Shown here in pieces: positions 1-7,803 of a DNA stretch of 64,000 nucleotides (position 1 is its first letter; every line of letters begins with the position of its first letter). Source of the DNA: Moraxella catarrhalis (GTDB taxonomy: Bacteria; Pseudomonadota; Gammaproteobacteria; Pseudomonadales; Moraxellaceae); the NCBI RefSeq assembly GCF_001656295.1, contig NZ_LXHE01000013.1:1-64000 (forward strand), written 5' to 3'. Below the pieces are notes generated by a model. That model made no database searches and was not told where the DNA came from. It saw nothing but the letters and a program-made list of their open reading frames with translations. Position numbers and translations under genes: made by a program.

Positions 1-882
1 CAAGCCATCAATGAAACCCACGCCAAAAGCCGAAAGCAATTTAAAAAAGCAAAATTAAACTGGCGAACCAACCGACCCAATGCCAAACACAAGAGCCTAG
101 GCTGGATACCCTTTAAAAAAGCTGCAATCAAACATATTGCCACCCACCAAACTGGTAAAAAGGGCTTAAAATCCACCTTGCAACTATCCCTAGCCAAAGG
201 ACAAAAACTAATCCTTGACCTATGGGATAGCTACAACCTATCACTATATCAAATCAACACCTGCCAAATCGTCCAAGATAGCCGTAACCGCTGGTATGCG
301 TGTATCACCGTCAAAGACTATCCTAAAACACAATGTGGAGCAGGTAGTGTTGGCATTGCCTTAGGTTTAAAAGACAGTGGTTTAAAAGACAGTGCCACCA
401 CCTCAAACGGTGATAAACTACAAATCAAACAAACACTCAAATACGCCAAAGACTTAGCCATTGCCCAAAGAGCCAAAAACAAACAACGTGTCAAAGCAAT
501 TCATGCCAAAATTAAAAACACAAGGTTAGACTTAATCCATAAATTCACCACAGGACTGATCAAGCAAAATGCACTGATTGTTGTTGGTGATGTTAAATCC
601 AATCAATTTAACAGCAAAAAAGGCAAACTGGCTAAAAGCGTCTATGATGCTGGTTGGTTTGAATTAAAGCGACAACTGGACTATAAATGCAAGTATGCAG
701 GTTGCCGTTTAGAAATCGTAAATGAACGATACACTACCCAAACTTGCTCATGTTGCCGTCAAATTGACAACAGCAGTCCGAAAGGTAGAGCAGGTTTGGC
801 AATAAGAGAATGGACTTGTGCAAAGTGTAGTACATGGCATGATAGAGATATTAATGCCGCTAAGAACATTCTTGCGGCCTAG
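1..882 (+). CDS. tnpB: IS200/IS605-family TnpB (OrfB), 5' end outside window, RuvC-I Asp replaced
   Basis: RNA-guided nuclease encoded by IS200/IS605-type elements. The frame is open from base 1, so the protein starts before the window; 293 residues are visible and a full TnpB has roughly 370-400. The TTG at 178 is internal, not a start. C-terminal features are clear: TQTCSCC and WTCAKC form a zinc ribbon, followed by HDRDINAAKNIL, which carries the RuvC-III Asp. In RuvC-I the expected GIDLGLKD reads GIALGLKD: the codon at 358-360 is gcc (Ala). Just after it a 15-bp unit is tandemly duplicated (364-393), giving GLKDSGLKDS. The RuvC-II region reads VVGDVKSN with no Glu; members of this subfamily often have GNV there and a Glu in a VNE motif before the zinc ribbon, which is present here. 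Family assignment is certain; loss of nuclease activity is inferred. Confidence 0.9.
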   Translation, partial: QAINETHAKSRKQFKKAKLNWRTNRPNAKHKSLGWIPFKKAAIKHIATHQTGKKGLKSTLQLSLAKGQKLILDLWDSYNLSLYQINTCQIVQDSRNRWYACITVKDYPKTQCGAGSVGIALGLKDSGLKDSATTSNGDKLQIKQTLKYAKDLAIAQRAKNKQRVKAIHAKIKNTRLDLIHKFTTGLIKQNALIVVGDVKSNQFNSKKGKLAKSVYDAGWFELKRQLDYKCKYAGCRLEIVNERYTTQTCSCCRQIDNSSPKGRAGLAIREWTCAKCSTWHDRDINAAKNILAA

Positions 883-945
883 CTTGACCGTCTGGGAGCA
901 GGAATCCCCGAACGATAGGGAGGGGAGGAAGTCAAAAACTAACCA
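883..945 (+). ncRNA. Putative omegaRNA 3' part / IS right end downstream of tnpB
   Basis: Directly after the tnpB stop comes a GC-rich non-coding stretch with an imperfect inverted repeat (tcccc at 907-911, gggga further on) ending in aagtcaa. In IS200/IS605-type elements the right end carries a subterminal hairpin, and the same DNA encodes the scaffold of the guide (omegaRNA), whose guide is the flanking sequence. The boundary is an estimate; no copy of the left end or of tnpA is inside the window. Confidence 0.45.
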
Positions 946-1015
946 CAAAGCCCATTAAGCCTTGGTGTTGGGCGGCTGTTATCTGATTTTTAAAATTCAC
1001 CAAATAGGTGCTATC

Positions 1016-2332
1016 GTGAGCTTATTTCAAAACTTCTTGATCATTTTGGTGCTGATTTTGACATCGAGTTTTTTCTCGATTTCTGAAATCGCCTTGGCAG
1101 GCTCAAGAAAAATCAAACTCAAATTATTGGCAGAATCAGGCGATGATCGCGCTGATAAAGTACTAGCTTTGCAAGAAAATTCGGCTGATTTTTTTGCCAC
1201 TTCTCAAATCGGGCTCAATGCCGTTGCCATCTTGGGCGGTTCGGTCGGCGAAAGCGCGCTACGCCCTTATTTTGCTGAGTGGCTTGGCTTGGTATATCAA
1301 GGGATTTGGCTTGATACCATCGCTTTTTTTTCGTCTTTTGTTTTGGTAACACTGCTATTTATTTTATATGCTGACCTGATTCCCAAACGCATTGCAATGA
1401 TTAATCCTGAGCGAGTGGCTTTGGTGGTCATCAATCCGATTTTATGGACAATTCGTGTGGTCAAGCCTTTGGCATGGATCATCAATACCATCGCAGATGT
1501 GACTTTTCGGCTTTTTAAATTTGATACGGCTCGTGATGACAGCATTACCTTTGATGATATTTCTGCCATTGTTGATGCTGGGGCAGAGGCTGGCGTTCTG
1601 ATGGAACAAGAACAACATTTTATCGAAAATGTGTTTGAGCTTGAAGAACGCACCGTACCATCATCGATGACGGCTCGTGAGGATGTGGTGTATTTTGCAC
1701 TCAGTGAAAGCGAGGAGAGCATTCGTCAAAAGATTGCCGATTATCCTTATTCTAAATTTTTGGTCTGTAATGAACATATTGACCAAGTCATCGGTTATGT
1801 CGATACCAAGGATATTTTGGTACGAATTTTAAGCGAACAGCCAATTTTTCAGCTGAATGAATCTACCATTCGTAATGTACTGATTATTCCAGATACACTC
1901 ACTTTATCTGAGCTTTTGGATAAATTTCGTGCCAGTAATGAAAAAATGGCGGTAGTCATTAATGAATATGCATTGGTCGTTGGGCTGATTACACTATCAG
2001 ATATTATGATGACTGTCATGGGTGATTGGGCAGCTGCTGAGCCTGAAGACTTACAAATCATTCGCCGTGATGAAAATTCATGGCTGATTGATGGGATTAC
2101 GCCGATCGATGATGTTAAACATGCCCTTGATATTAATGAGTTTCCCGATTGGGATCATTATGAGACTTTGGCGGGTTTTATCATGTATCGCCTGCGTAAG
2201 ATTCCACGCCCTGCAGATTGGGTGGAGCATGAAGGCTTTAAATTTGAAGTGGTGGATATTGACCATTATAAAATCGATCAGCTCTTGGTCACGCGCCTAG
2301 AACAACAGACCGAGGGGTCTGAAGAAAGCTAA
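1016..2332 (+). CDS. paeA: CNNM/CBS/CorC-domain transporter, PaeA (YtfL)-like
   Basis: Inner-membrane protein of the HlyC/CorC (DUF21) family. The N-terminus FFSISEIALAGSRKIKL followed by QIGLNAVAILGG matches the pattern of E. coli YtfL/PaeA, described as a putrescine and cadaverine exporter. Order: DUF21/CNNM membrane domain about residues 1-180, a CBS pair about 200-320, and a C-terminal CorC_HlyC domain about 340-425. I chose the GTG at 1016, 438 aa, close to the 447 aa of YtfL; an upstream TTG at 962 would add 18 residues lying in the IS flank. The gene follows the IS right end by about 70 bp, so its own promoter may be close to or displaced by the insertion. Exact substrate is inferred from the family. 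Confidence 0.85.
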   Translation: MSLFQNFLIILVLILTSSFFSISEIALAGSRKIKLKLLAESGDDRADKVLALQENSADFFATSQIGLNAVAILGGSVGESALRPYFAEWLGLVYQGIWLDTIAFFSSFVLVTLLFILYADLIPKRIAMINPERVALVVINPILWTIRVVKPLAWIINTIADVTFRLFKFDTARDDSITFDDISAIVDAGAEAGVLMEQEQHFIENVFELEERTVPSSMTAREDVVYFALSESEESIRQKIADYPYSKFLVCNEHIDQVIGYVDTKDILVRILSEQPIFQLNESTIRNVLIIPDTLTLSELLDKFRASNEKMAVVINEYALVVGLITLSDIMMTVMGDWAAAEPEDLQIIRRDENSWLIDGITPIDDVKHALDINEFPDWDHYETLAGFIMYRLRKIPRPADWVEHEGFKFEVVDIDHYKIDQLLVTRLEQQTEGSEES

Positions 2333-2392
2333 AAGGCGCTTTGAATCAGATGTTTGCCATTAGAATATAAAAATTAAAAATAAGGAACTGAT

Positions 2393-3472
2393 ATGGCATC
2401 AAATGCACGATTTGGTTTGCCCATTTGGTCAATGCTGTTGCCATTGGTGGCTTGGGGATTGTTTTTTGTTGGGATTAAGTCAAATATATGGCTGCAGATT
2501 TTGGGCGGCATATTCTTAATTGGCAGCGTGTTATCGGCAGTTTATCATGCTGAAGTGGTGGCGCATAAGGTTGGTGAGCCTTTTGGCACCATCATTTTGG
2601 CATTGGCGATTACCATCATCGAAGTGGCGCTGATTATCTCATTGATGGTCTCAGGCGGGGATAATGCAGCGTATTTACCTCGTGATACGGTTTTTGCAGC
2701 AATTATGTTGATTTTAAATGGGATCCTTGGGATGTCGCTGATGATTGGCGGACTAAAACATCGAGAACAATTTTTTGGGCAAAAATCTGCCAGTACCGCA
2801 CTCATCACCTTGGTGTCGATTTTGGTGATGACGCTGATTATGCCAAATTTTACCACTTCCACCACGCAAGGCACTTATTCATCAGCACAACTTATTTTTG
2901 TGGCGCTGGCATCTTTGGTCTTGTATGGTTCATTCATCATGGTTCAGACAGTGCGTCATCGTGATTATTTTTTGGCAGCTGATGATGATTTGGATCATCA
3001 TGCCGAGCCGCCGAGCGCTCAAGTGACCGCGGCAAGCTTTGTGTTTTTGTTGATCTGTTTGGGCATCGTTGTGATGCTTGCCAAAAGCCTAAGCCCTAGC
3101 ATTGAAGCTGCGGTGGTGGCGATGGGCGCACCAGCAGCACTGGTGGGTGTGATTATCGCTGCGGTGGTGCTGTTGCCAGAAGGCTTGGCGGCTTTGAATG
3201 CCGCGCGCCGCAACCGTTTTCAGACCAGCCTAAACCTAGCGCTGGGGTCAGCCTTAGCAAGCATTGGTCTGACCATTCCTGCGGTGACGATCGTGTGTCT
3301 GATGTATGACATTCCGCTGGTGCTGGGCTTGGATGGCAAATCCATGGTGCTGCTTGGTTTGTCCACCTTTATTGTCATGCTGTCGCTCAATCAAGGGCGC
3401 ACCAATATCTTGTATGGCATCGTGCTATTGGTCAATTTGGCAGCGTATATCTTTACTATCATCGTGCCTTGA
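2393..3472 (+). CDS. chaA: Calcium/proton (sodium/proton) antiporter ChaA
   Basis: Member of the CaCA superfamily, exchanging Ca2+ or Na+/K+ for protons at the inner membrane. The 359 aa protein (E. coli ChaA is 366 aa) is almost entirely hydrophobic with about 11 predicted membrane segments. The two alpha-repeats with acidic transport residues are visible: GEPFGTIILALAITIIEVAL near residue 62 and LLPEGLAALNAARRNRFQ near residue 260, followed by LALGSALASIGLTIPAV. The ATG at 2393 is preceded by aaggaa. It lies 60 bp after paeA on the same strand, so the two may be co-transcribed, making a small ion/polyamine homeostasis unit. Confidence 0.92.
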   Translation: MASNARFGLPIWSMLLPLVAWGLFFVGIKSNIWLQILGGIFLIGSVLSAVYHAEVVAHKVGEPFGTIILALAITIIEVALIISLMVSGGDNAAYLPRDTVFAAIMLILNGILGMSLMIGGLKHREQFFGQKSASTALITLVSILVMTLIMPNFTTSTTQGTYSSAQLIFVALASLVLYGSFIMVQTVRHRDYFLAADDDLDHHAEPPSAQVTAASFVFLLICLGIVVMLAKSLSPSIEAAVVAMGAPAALVGVIIAAVVLLPEGLAALNAARRNRFQTSLNLALGSALASIGLTIPAVTIVCLMYDIPLVLGLDGKSMVLLGLSTFIVMLSLNQGRTNILYGIVLLVNLAAYIFTIIVP

Positions 3473-3604
3473 TCGTTCGTGCTTAAGCTTAGTAATCTTT
3501 TTACAAAAAATAATACTCAGCGCTGATTTGTCTTGCATTCTAAAAATTATAATTTATAATAACTGCTAATATGTTCATTACTATTTATAATTAAAGGAAT
3601 TGCC

Positions 3605-4528
3605 GTGAGCACGACATTACGACAGCTAAGAGCCTTTGTGCTTGTCGCTGAACAAAATAGCTTCACCAAGGCAGCAGAGACGCTTTGCTTGACTCAGTCG
3701 GCGCTGTCTGGACTGATTAAGGAGCTTGAGCAGAATTTGGGCGTCAAGCTGTTCGACCGCACGACGCGCAAATTACATCTGTCTGATGCTGGTGTTCGGC
3801 TGCTGCCGCAGGCTCGGCGCGTGCTCAATGAGATGTCGGTCTTAAACGAAAAAGTCAGTAATCTGAAGTCGCTGCACCAAGGGCATGTGCGCCTAGCGGT
3901 CTCGCAGCAGCTATCCGCCAGTGCGATGCCAAAGTTTGTGGCGAAGTTTTGTGACATTCATCCTAATATCCAAGTGACGCTCACCGACTGCTCGGTCGAT
4001 GATGTGGTGGATCATATCGAAAATTTAGAAGCGGATTTGGGCGTTGCGCCTGAGCGTGCGTATTCTGATGATTTAGAAGCGGTTGTGTTGTTTTCTTCGC
4101 CATTTTATTTGGTGCTGCCTGCTACTCACCCATTTGCTAAAAAAGACGTTTTGCGCTGGACGGATTTATTAAATGAACGCTTGATCACGCTCAATGGTCC
4201 TTTTATCAAAAGCCTACAAAATGAGCTGCCTGCCCAAATTTCAAGCCGTATTTTTAATCCTGATTTTGAAGTTAATTTTTTATCGACAGCGCTTGGCATG
4301 ACGCGTATGGGGCTTGGTGTGACCTTGTGTCTGTTATACGCCGCTGAGTGGGTCGAACAAAATGGCTTGGTGATGCGACCGATCGCCGATCCTGTGGTTG
4401 AGCGAAAATTTTTATTATACATCCATAAAAACCGCTCTTTGTCACCTGCGGCATTGGCATTTAAGGAGTTTTTGGAGCAAAATGCGCACGAGTTTTTGGT
4501 CAGCCACTCAAAAGCAGCCGGCATCTGA
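3605..4528 (+). CDS. LysR-family transcriptional regulator
   Basis: Typical LysR-type regulator of 307 aa. The winged helix-turn-helix occupies about residues 4-62 (LRQLRAFVLVAEQNSFTKAA, then QSALSGLIKELEQNLGVKLF) and the periplasmic-binding-protein-like effector domain about residues 90-295. The start is GTG at 3605 with aaagga 7 bp upstream. The upstream gap is 132 bp. Unlike many LysR genes it is not divergent from a target: chaA precedes it and the aminotransferase gene follows on the same strand after 141 bp, so autoregulation or control of the downstream gene is possible but unproven. The ligand cannot be told from sequence. Confidence 0.9.
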   Translation: MSTTLRQLRAFVLVAEQNSFTKAAETLCLTQSALSGLIKELEQNLGVKLFDRTTRKLHLSDAGVRLLPQARRVLNEMSVLNEKVSNLKSLHQGHVRLAVSQQLSASAMPKFVAKFCDIHPNIQVTLTDCSVDDVVDHIENLEADLGVAPERAYSDDLEAVVLFSSPFYLVLPATHPFAKKDVLRWTDLLNERLITLNGPFIKSLQNELPAQISSRIFNPDFEVNFLSTALGMTRMGLGVTLCLLYAAEWVEQNGLVMRPIADPVVERKFLLYIHKNRSLSPAALAFKEFLEQNAHEFLVSHSKAAGI

Positions 4529-4669
4529 TCAGGCGCAAGCATTTGATTGGCAACCTTAAACGGTCTTAAAGGGTTTAAAAAACTTTTACCAAATTTTCAT
4601 CCAAAATGTATTGGATTTGCGTTATACTAACTGTGTTTTGATCAACTTGACAATGAAAAGGATAAGCCC

Positions 4670-5866
4670 ATGTTTGAACATGTGACCCCCTATGCAGGCG
4701 ACCCGATTTTGGGTTTGATGGATAAATATGCCCAAGACCCACGCGCTGACATCAAAGTCAATCTTGGCGTGGGCGTGTACTATACCGAAGATGGCAAATT
4801 GCCTGTGCTTGAGTGCGTGAAGACCGCCGAATCTCAAATCGTCAATCCGCCACGTCCCCGTGGATACCTGCCGATGGATGGTTTACCTGGTTATCGTCAG
4901 GCGTGCCAAGACTTGTTATTTGGTAAAAACCACCCAGCAGTTGTCGAAGGTCGTGTGGCGACCATCGCAACCTTGGGTGGTTCTGGCGCGCTCAAAGTTG
5001 GCGCTGACTTTATCCACGAGTGGTTCCCTGATGCCAAGTGCTATGTGTCGGATCCAACTTGGGCAAACCACATCGGTATCTTTGAAGGTGCGGGCATCGA
5101 AGTGGCAAAATATCCTTACTATGATCCTGCCACGATCGGTGTAAAATTTGATGAGCTGTGCGAGTTTTTCAAGACTTTGAATGAAAATGATGTGGTGCTA
5201 CTTCACCCATGCTGCCACAACCCAACTGGCGTGGATTTGACCCGCTCTCAGTGGGATATGTTATTACAAATTGTCAAAGATCAAAAGCTGATCCCATTCA
5301 TGGATATTGCTTATCAAGGCTTTGGCGATGATATGGATGAGGATGCGTACGCCATCCGCCGTGCGGTAGAGATGGGCTTGACGGTGTTTGTGTCGAATTC
5401 ATTCTCAAAAAATTTATCTTTATATGGTGAGCGTGTGGGTGGTTTATCTGTCGTTGCACCAACCAAACAAGAAGCCGATGTGGTGCTGGGTCAATTAAAA
5501 TTCACTGTTCGCCGTATCTACTCAAGCCCACCTGCGTATGGTAATTATATCGTGGATACCGTGATGAATGATGATGGGCTATTTAGACTGTGGGTGGGTG
5601 AGGTGTATGAGATGCGTGATCGCATCCGCGAAATGCGCGAAAAGCTTCAGGCTGCCTTGAGTGCTAAGCTGCCAGAGCGTGATTTTAGCTACTTCACCAA
5701 ACAGCGCGGTATGTTCAGCTTCACTGGTCTGACCAAAGAGCAAGTGATTCGTCTGCGTGAAGAATTTGCGGTATATATGGTTGAAAATGGTCGTATGTGT
5801 GTGGCAGGTCTGAATAATGCCAATGTAGAGTACGTCGCCAATGCCATGGCAGAAGTGCTGAGATAA
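4670..5866 (+). CDS. tyrB: Aromatic/aspartate amino acid aminotransferase
   Basis: PLP-dependent class I aminotransferase (fold type I, AspC/TyrB group), 398 aa as expected. It transfers amino groups between aromatic or acidic amino acids and 2-oxoglutarate in the cytoplasm. Visible signatures are KVNLGVGVYY near the N-terminus, HPCCHNPTGVD (cofactor-site Asn), FMDIAYQGFG and the Schiff-base lysine in NSFSKNLSLYGERVGG; the C-terminal RPxR-type region reads GRMCVAGLN. The ATG at 4670 has aaaagga upstream, and a TATACT hexamer at 4623-4628 may be the -10 box, though no convincing -35 is present. Whether it prefers aromatic acids or aspartate cannot be settled by motif reading, so tyrB is a probable symbol. 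Confidence 0.85.
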   Translation: MFEHVTPYAGDPILGLMDKYAQDPRADIKVNLGVGVYYTEDGKLPVLECVKTAESQIVNPPRPRGYLPMDGLPGYRQACQDLLFGKNHPAVVEGRVATIATLGGSGALKVGADFIHEWFPDAKCYVSDPTWANHIGIFEGAGIEVAKYPYYDPATIGVKFDELCEFFKTLNENDVVLLHPCCHNPTGVDLTRSQWDMLLQIVKDQKLIPFMDIAYQGFGDDMDEDAYAIRRAVEMGLTVFVSNSFSKNLSLYGERVGGLSVVAPTKQEADVVLGQLKFTVRRIYSSPPAYGNYIVDTVMNDDGLFRLWVGEVYEMRDRIREMREKLQAALSAKLPERDFSYFTKQRGMFSFTGLTKEQVIRLREEFAVYMVENGRMCVAGLNNANVEYVANAMAEVLR

Positions 5867-5880
5867 TTTGCATCATCTAA

Positions 5881-5909
5881 AAACACCAAATCACAAAGAT
5901 TTGGTGTTT
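5881..5909 (+). terminator. Intrinsic terminator-like hairpin after tyrB
   Basis: Perfect 12-bp inverted repeat (5881-5892 with 5898-5909), loop acaaa, arms ending in a TTT run. It sits 14 bp after the aminotransferase stop. The U-tract on the plus strand is short, so efficiency is uncertain. Confidence 0.7.
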
Positions 5910-5939
5910 ATTAGTCTAGTTTATGTGTGGATAATAAAC

Positions 5940-5955
5940 TGTTCCACGTGAAACG
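5940..5955. other. parS: parS-like ParB (Spo0J) binding site
   Basis: The 16-mer TGTTCCACGTGAAACG differs only in its last base from the B. subtilis parS sequence TGTTCCACGTGAAACA. It is a near-perfect palindrome around CACGTG and resembles the parS sites of Pseudomonas. It lies in non-coding DNA between two hairpins, between the convergent tyrB and pepA genes, exactly the kind of neutral position expected for a centromere-like site. In most bacteria parS sites cluster near oriC. I saw no second copy in the window. ParB binding itself is inferred. Confidence 0.85.
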
Positions 5956-5975
5956 ATCAAACTATACATAAAGAT

Positions 5976-6001
5976 AAAACGCTGCCCATCGGCAGCGTTT
6001 T
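5976..6001 (-). terminator. Intrinsic terminator after pepA
   Basis: Perfect 11-bp stem (5976-5986 with 5991-6001) with loop catc and A/T-rich arms, giving a U-run after the stem when read on the minus strand. It lies 18 bp beyond the pepA stop. Confidence 0.8.
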
Positions 6002-6019
6002 ACACGTTTGCAAATATTC

Positions 6020-7531
6020 TTAGGCTTGGCTGCGCAGATACTGAGTCAGTAGGGCGACAGGGCGACCTGAAGCACTGGCGGTGCTGCCACTTTTCCAAGC
6101 GGTACCAGCAATATCAAGGTGCGCCCATGCTTGACCTTCTTTGATAAATCTTTTTAAGAAACAGGCTGCAGTCACAGAGCCTGCTTCACGCCCCCCGATA
6201 TTTTGAACATCGGCGACTTTTGAATTCAGCTGCTCATTATACGTCTCATCCAAAGGCATGTGCCACACCAAATCCCCGGTGTATTCACTGGCTGCTTCTA
6301 AGGCAAATAAAGTATCTTCATCATTACTATACATGCCTGAGCGGACACTGCCAAGCGCAATCACACAAGCACCTGTCAATGTGGCAGTGTCAATGATGAC
6401 GCGCGCATCATAATGCTCTTGGACATAGCATAGTGCATCACACAGCACCAAACGCCCTTCGGCATCGGTATTTAAGATTTCAACAGTCGTACCATTCATG
6501 GCAGTCACGACATCACCAGGGCGAGAAGCACGTGCCGATGGCATATTTTCGGCGCAAGCAAGCACCGCCACCAAATCAATCTCAAGTCCAGCTTCGGCAA
6601 CCGCACGAACCGTGCCTAAGATGGATGCTGCACCGCCCATATCAAATTTCATCTCTTCCATGCCAGCAGCAGGTTTCAAAGAGATGCCGCCACTGTCAAA
6701 GGTCAAGCCCTTGCCAACCAAAGCAAACGGACGCTCAAGCTTGGATTTCTTGCCGCTTTTGCTGGATTTGCCATAATATTCGATGACGGCGAGTTTTCCT
6801 TCTGCATCTGAGCCTTGTGATACGGCGAGAAAACATCCCATACCAAGCTTTTGCATGTCTTTTTCGCCAAGTACGCTGACTGAGATGGTGTCTTCGTAAT
6901 CTTTGGCGAGCTGCTTTGCTTTTTGGGCAAGTTCGCTTGGATTTAGCAAATTTGGCGCTTCATTGGCAACATCACGCGCGGTAGTCATACCAGCCGCTGT
7001 TGCCTTGGCGAAGGTTAAGGCATTGTCATAGTCATCTTGAGCATCTTTATTGCTGATGATGATCACTTCTTCGAGCAAATCGGCATCTTTTGGCTTGGCT
7101 TTATGATGCTCAAAACGATATCCTGCACCAATCAATGCGGTAACAAATTGAGTAAAGTGAATTTGGCAAATGGTATCGCCCCATAAAATTGCCGCAGCTG
7201 GGGTATTTTTGATGGCTGTATAGACAGCTTGAGCAGCTTTGGCGATATTGTCAGCCAATTTATCTAATTTACCAATACCAACCACAGTCACCACAGGAAA
7301 ATCTTTGGCATGGATGGCATAATCAGTCACGCTATCGCCCATACCGCCCTTAAAATGACTTTGTTTGATCAAATCAGCGGCGCGCGATAGATATTCTGCA
7401 TCGCCCAAATTGCCCAAAATTTGACCTTGATCATCAGCAAATACTACGATGGTGGGCAGGGATTTATTTTTTGTGGCTTTTTTGAGCGACAGTGCGTCTT
7501 TGACACTGATATGAAATGTGTGTGCTGGCAT
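6020..7531 (-). CDS. pepA: Leucyl aminopeptidase (M17), PepA
   Basis: Cytosol aminopeptidase that removes N-terminal residues from peptides using two divalent metals. The 503 aa length matches the family. The C-terminal catalytic domain is clear: GKGLTFDSGGISLKP (metal and catalytic lysine region), KFDMGGAAS, and the M17 signature NTDAEGRLVLCDAL, then DTATLTGACVIALG. In E. coli PepA also binds DNA in Xer recombination and carAB control; the sequence cannot show whether that holds here. ATG at 7531 is preceded by aaggaaaa. It is divergent from lptF-lptG across a 272-bp gap, an arrangement common in gammaproteobacteria. Confidence 0.96.
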   Translation of the reverse strand: MPAHTFHISVKDALSLKKATKNKSLPTIVVFADDQGQILGNLGDAEYLSRAADLIKQSHFKGGMGDSVTDYAIHAKDFPVVTVVGIGKLDKLADNIAKAAQAVYTAIKNTPAAAILWGDTICQIHFTQFVTALIGAGYRFEHHKAKPKDADLLEEVIIISNKDAQDDYDNALTFAKATAAGMTTARDVANEAPNLLNPSELAQKAKQLAKDYEDTISVSVLGEKDMQKLGMGCFLAVSQGSDAEGKLAVIEYYGKSSKSGKKSKLERPFALVGKGLTFDSGGISLKPAAGMEEMKFDMGGAASILGTVRAVAEAGLEIDLVAVLACAENMPSARASRPGDVVTAMNGTTVEILNTDAEGRLVLCDALCYVQEHYDARVIIDTATLTGACVIALGSVRSGMYSNDEDTLFALEAASEYTGDLVWHMPLDETYNEQLNSKVADVQNIGGREAGSVTAACFLKRFIKEGQAWAHLDIAGTAWKSGSTASASGRPVALLTQYLRSQA

Positions 7532-7614
7532 ATCTTTTCCTTATTATATTGAGTGAATGAGTGAAGCTAACTGTAAGGTGATCCAAGCACCATATCAGCT
7601 CCCAAACTTAGTGT

Positions 7615-7642
7615 AGCATAAATGAAGGCATGAAAAAATCAA
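7615..7642 (-). promoter_or_regulatory. Candidate sigma-70 promoter for pepA
   Basis: Minus strand reads TTGATT, 16 bp, TATGCT (plus-strand 7637-7642 and 7615-7620). It points at pepA with a leader of about 75 nt. The hexamers match consensus only partly, so this is a candidate. Confidence 0.4.
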
Positions 7643-7803
7643 ATTTGCTTTATCTGATCAAATTGTGATTAAATCCAAGCAGTCACCTAAGCTTCGCTGC
7701 TGCAAAACTTGGCAACAAAATAAACCTAGCAAACCGCTTAAAACCGCCATGAATTTTTGCTATTATAAGCTATTTGCCACTTAATTTTTGGAAATCAAGC
7801 TTT

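Noticed and set aside
178-882. TnpB starting at TTG 178
   Set aside because: The frame is open from base 1 with TnpB-like basic sequence, so the start lies outside the window.
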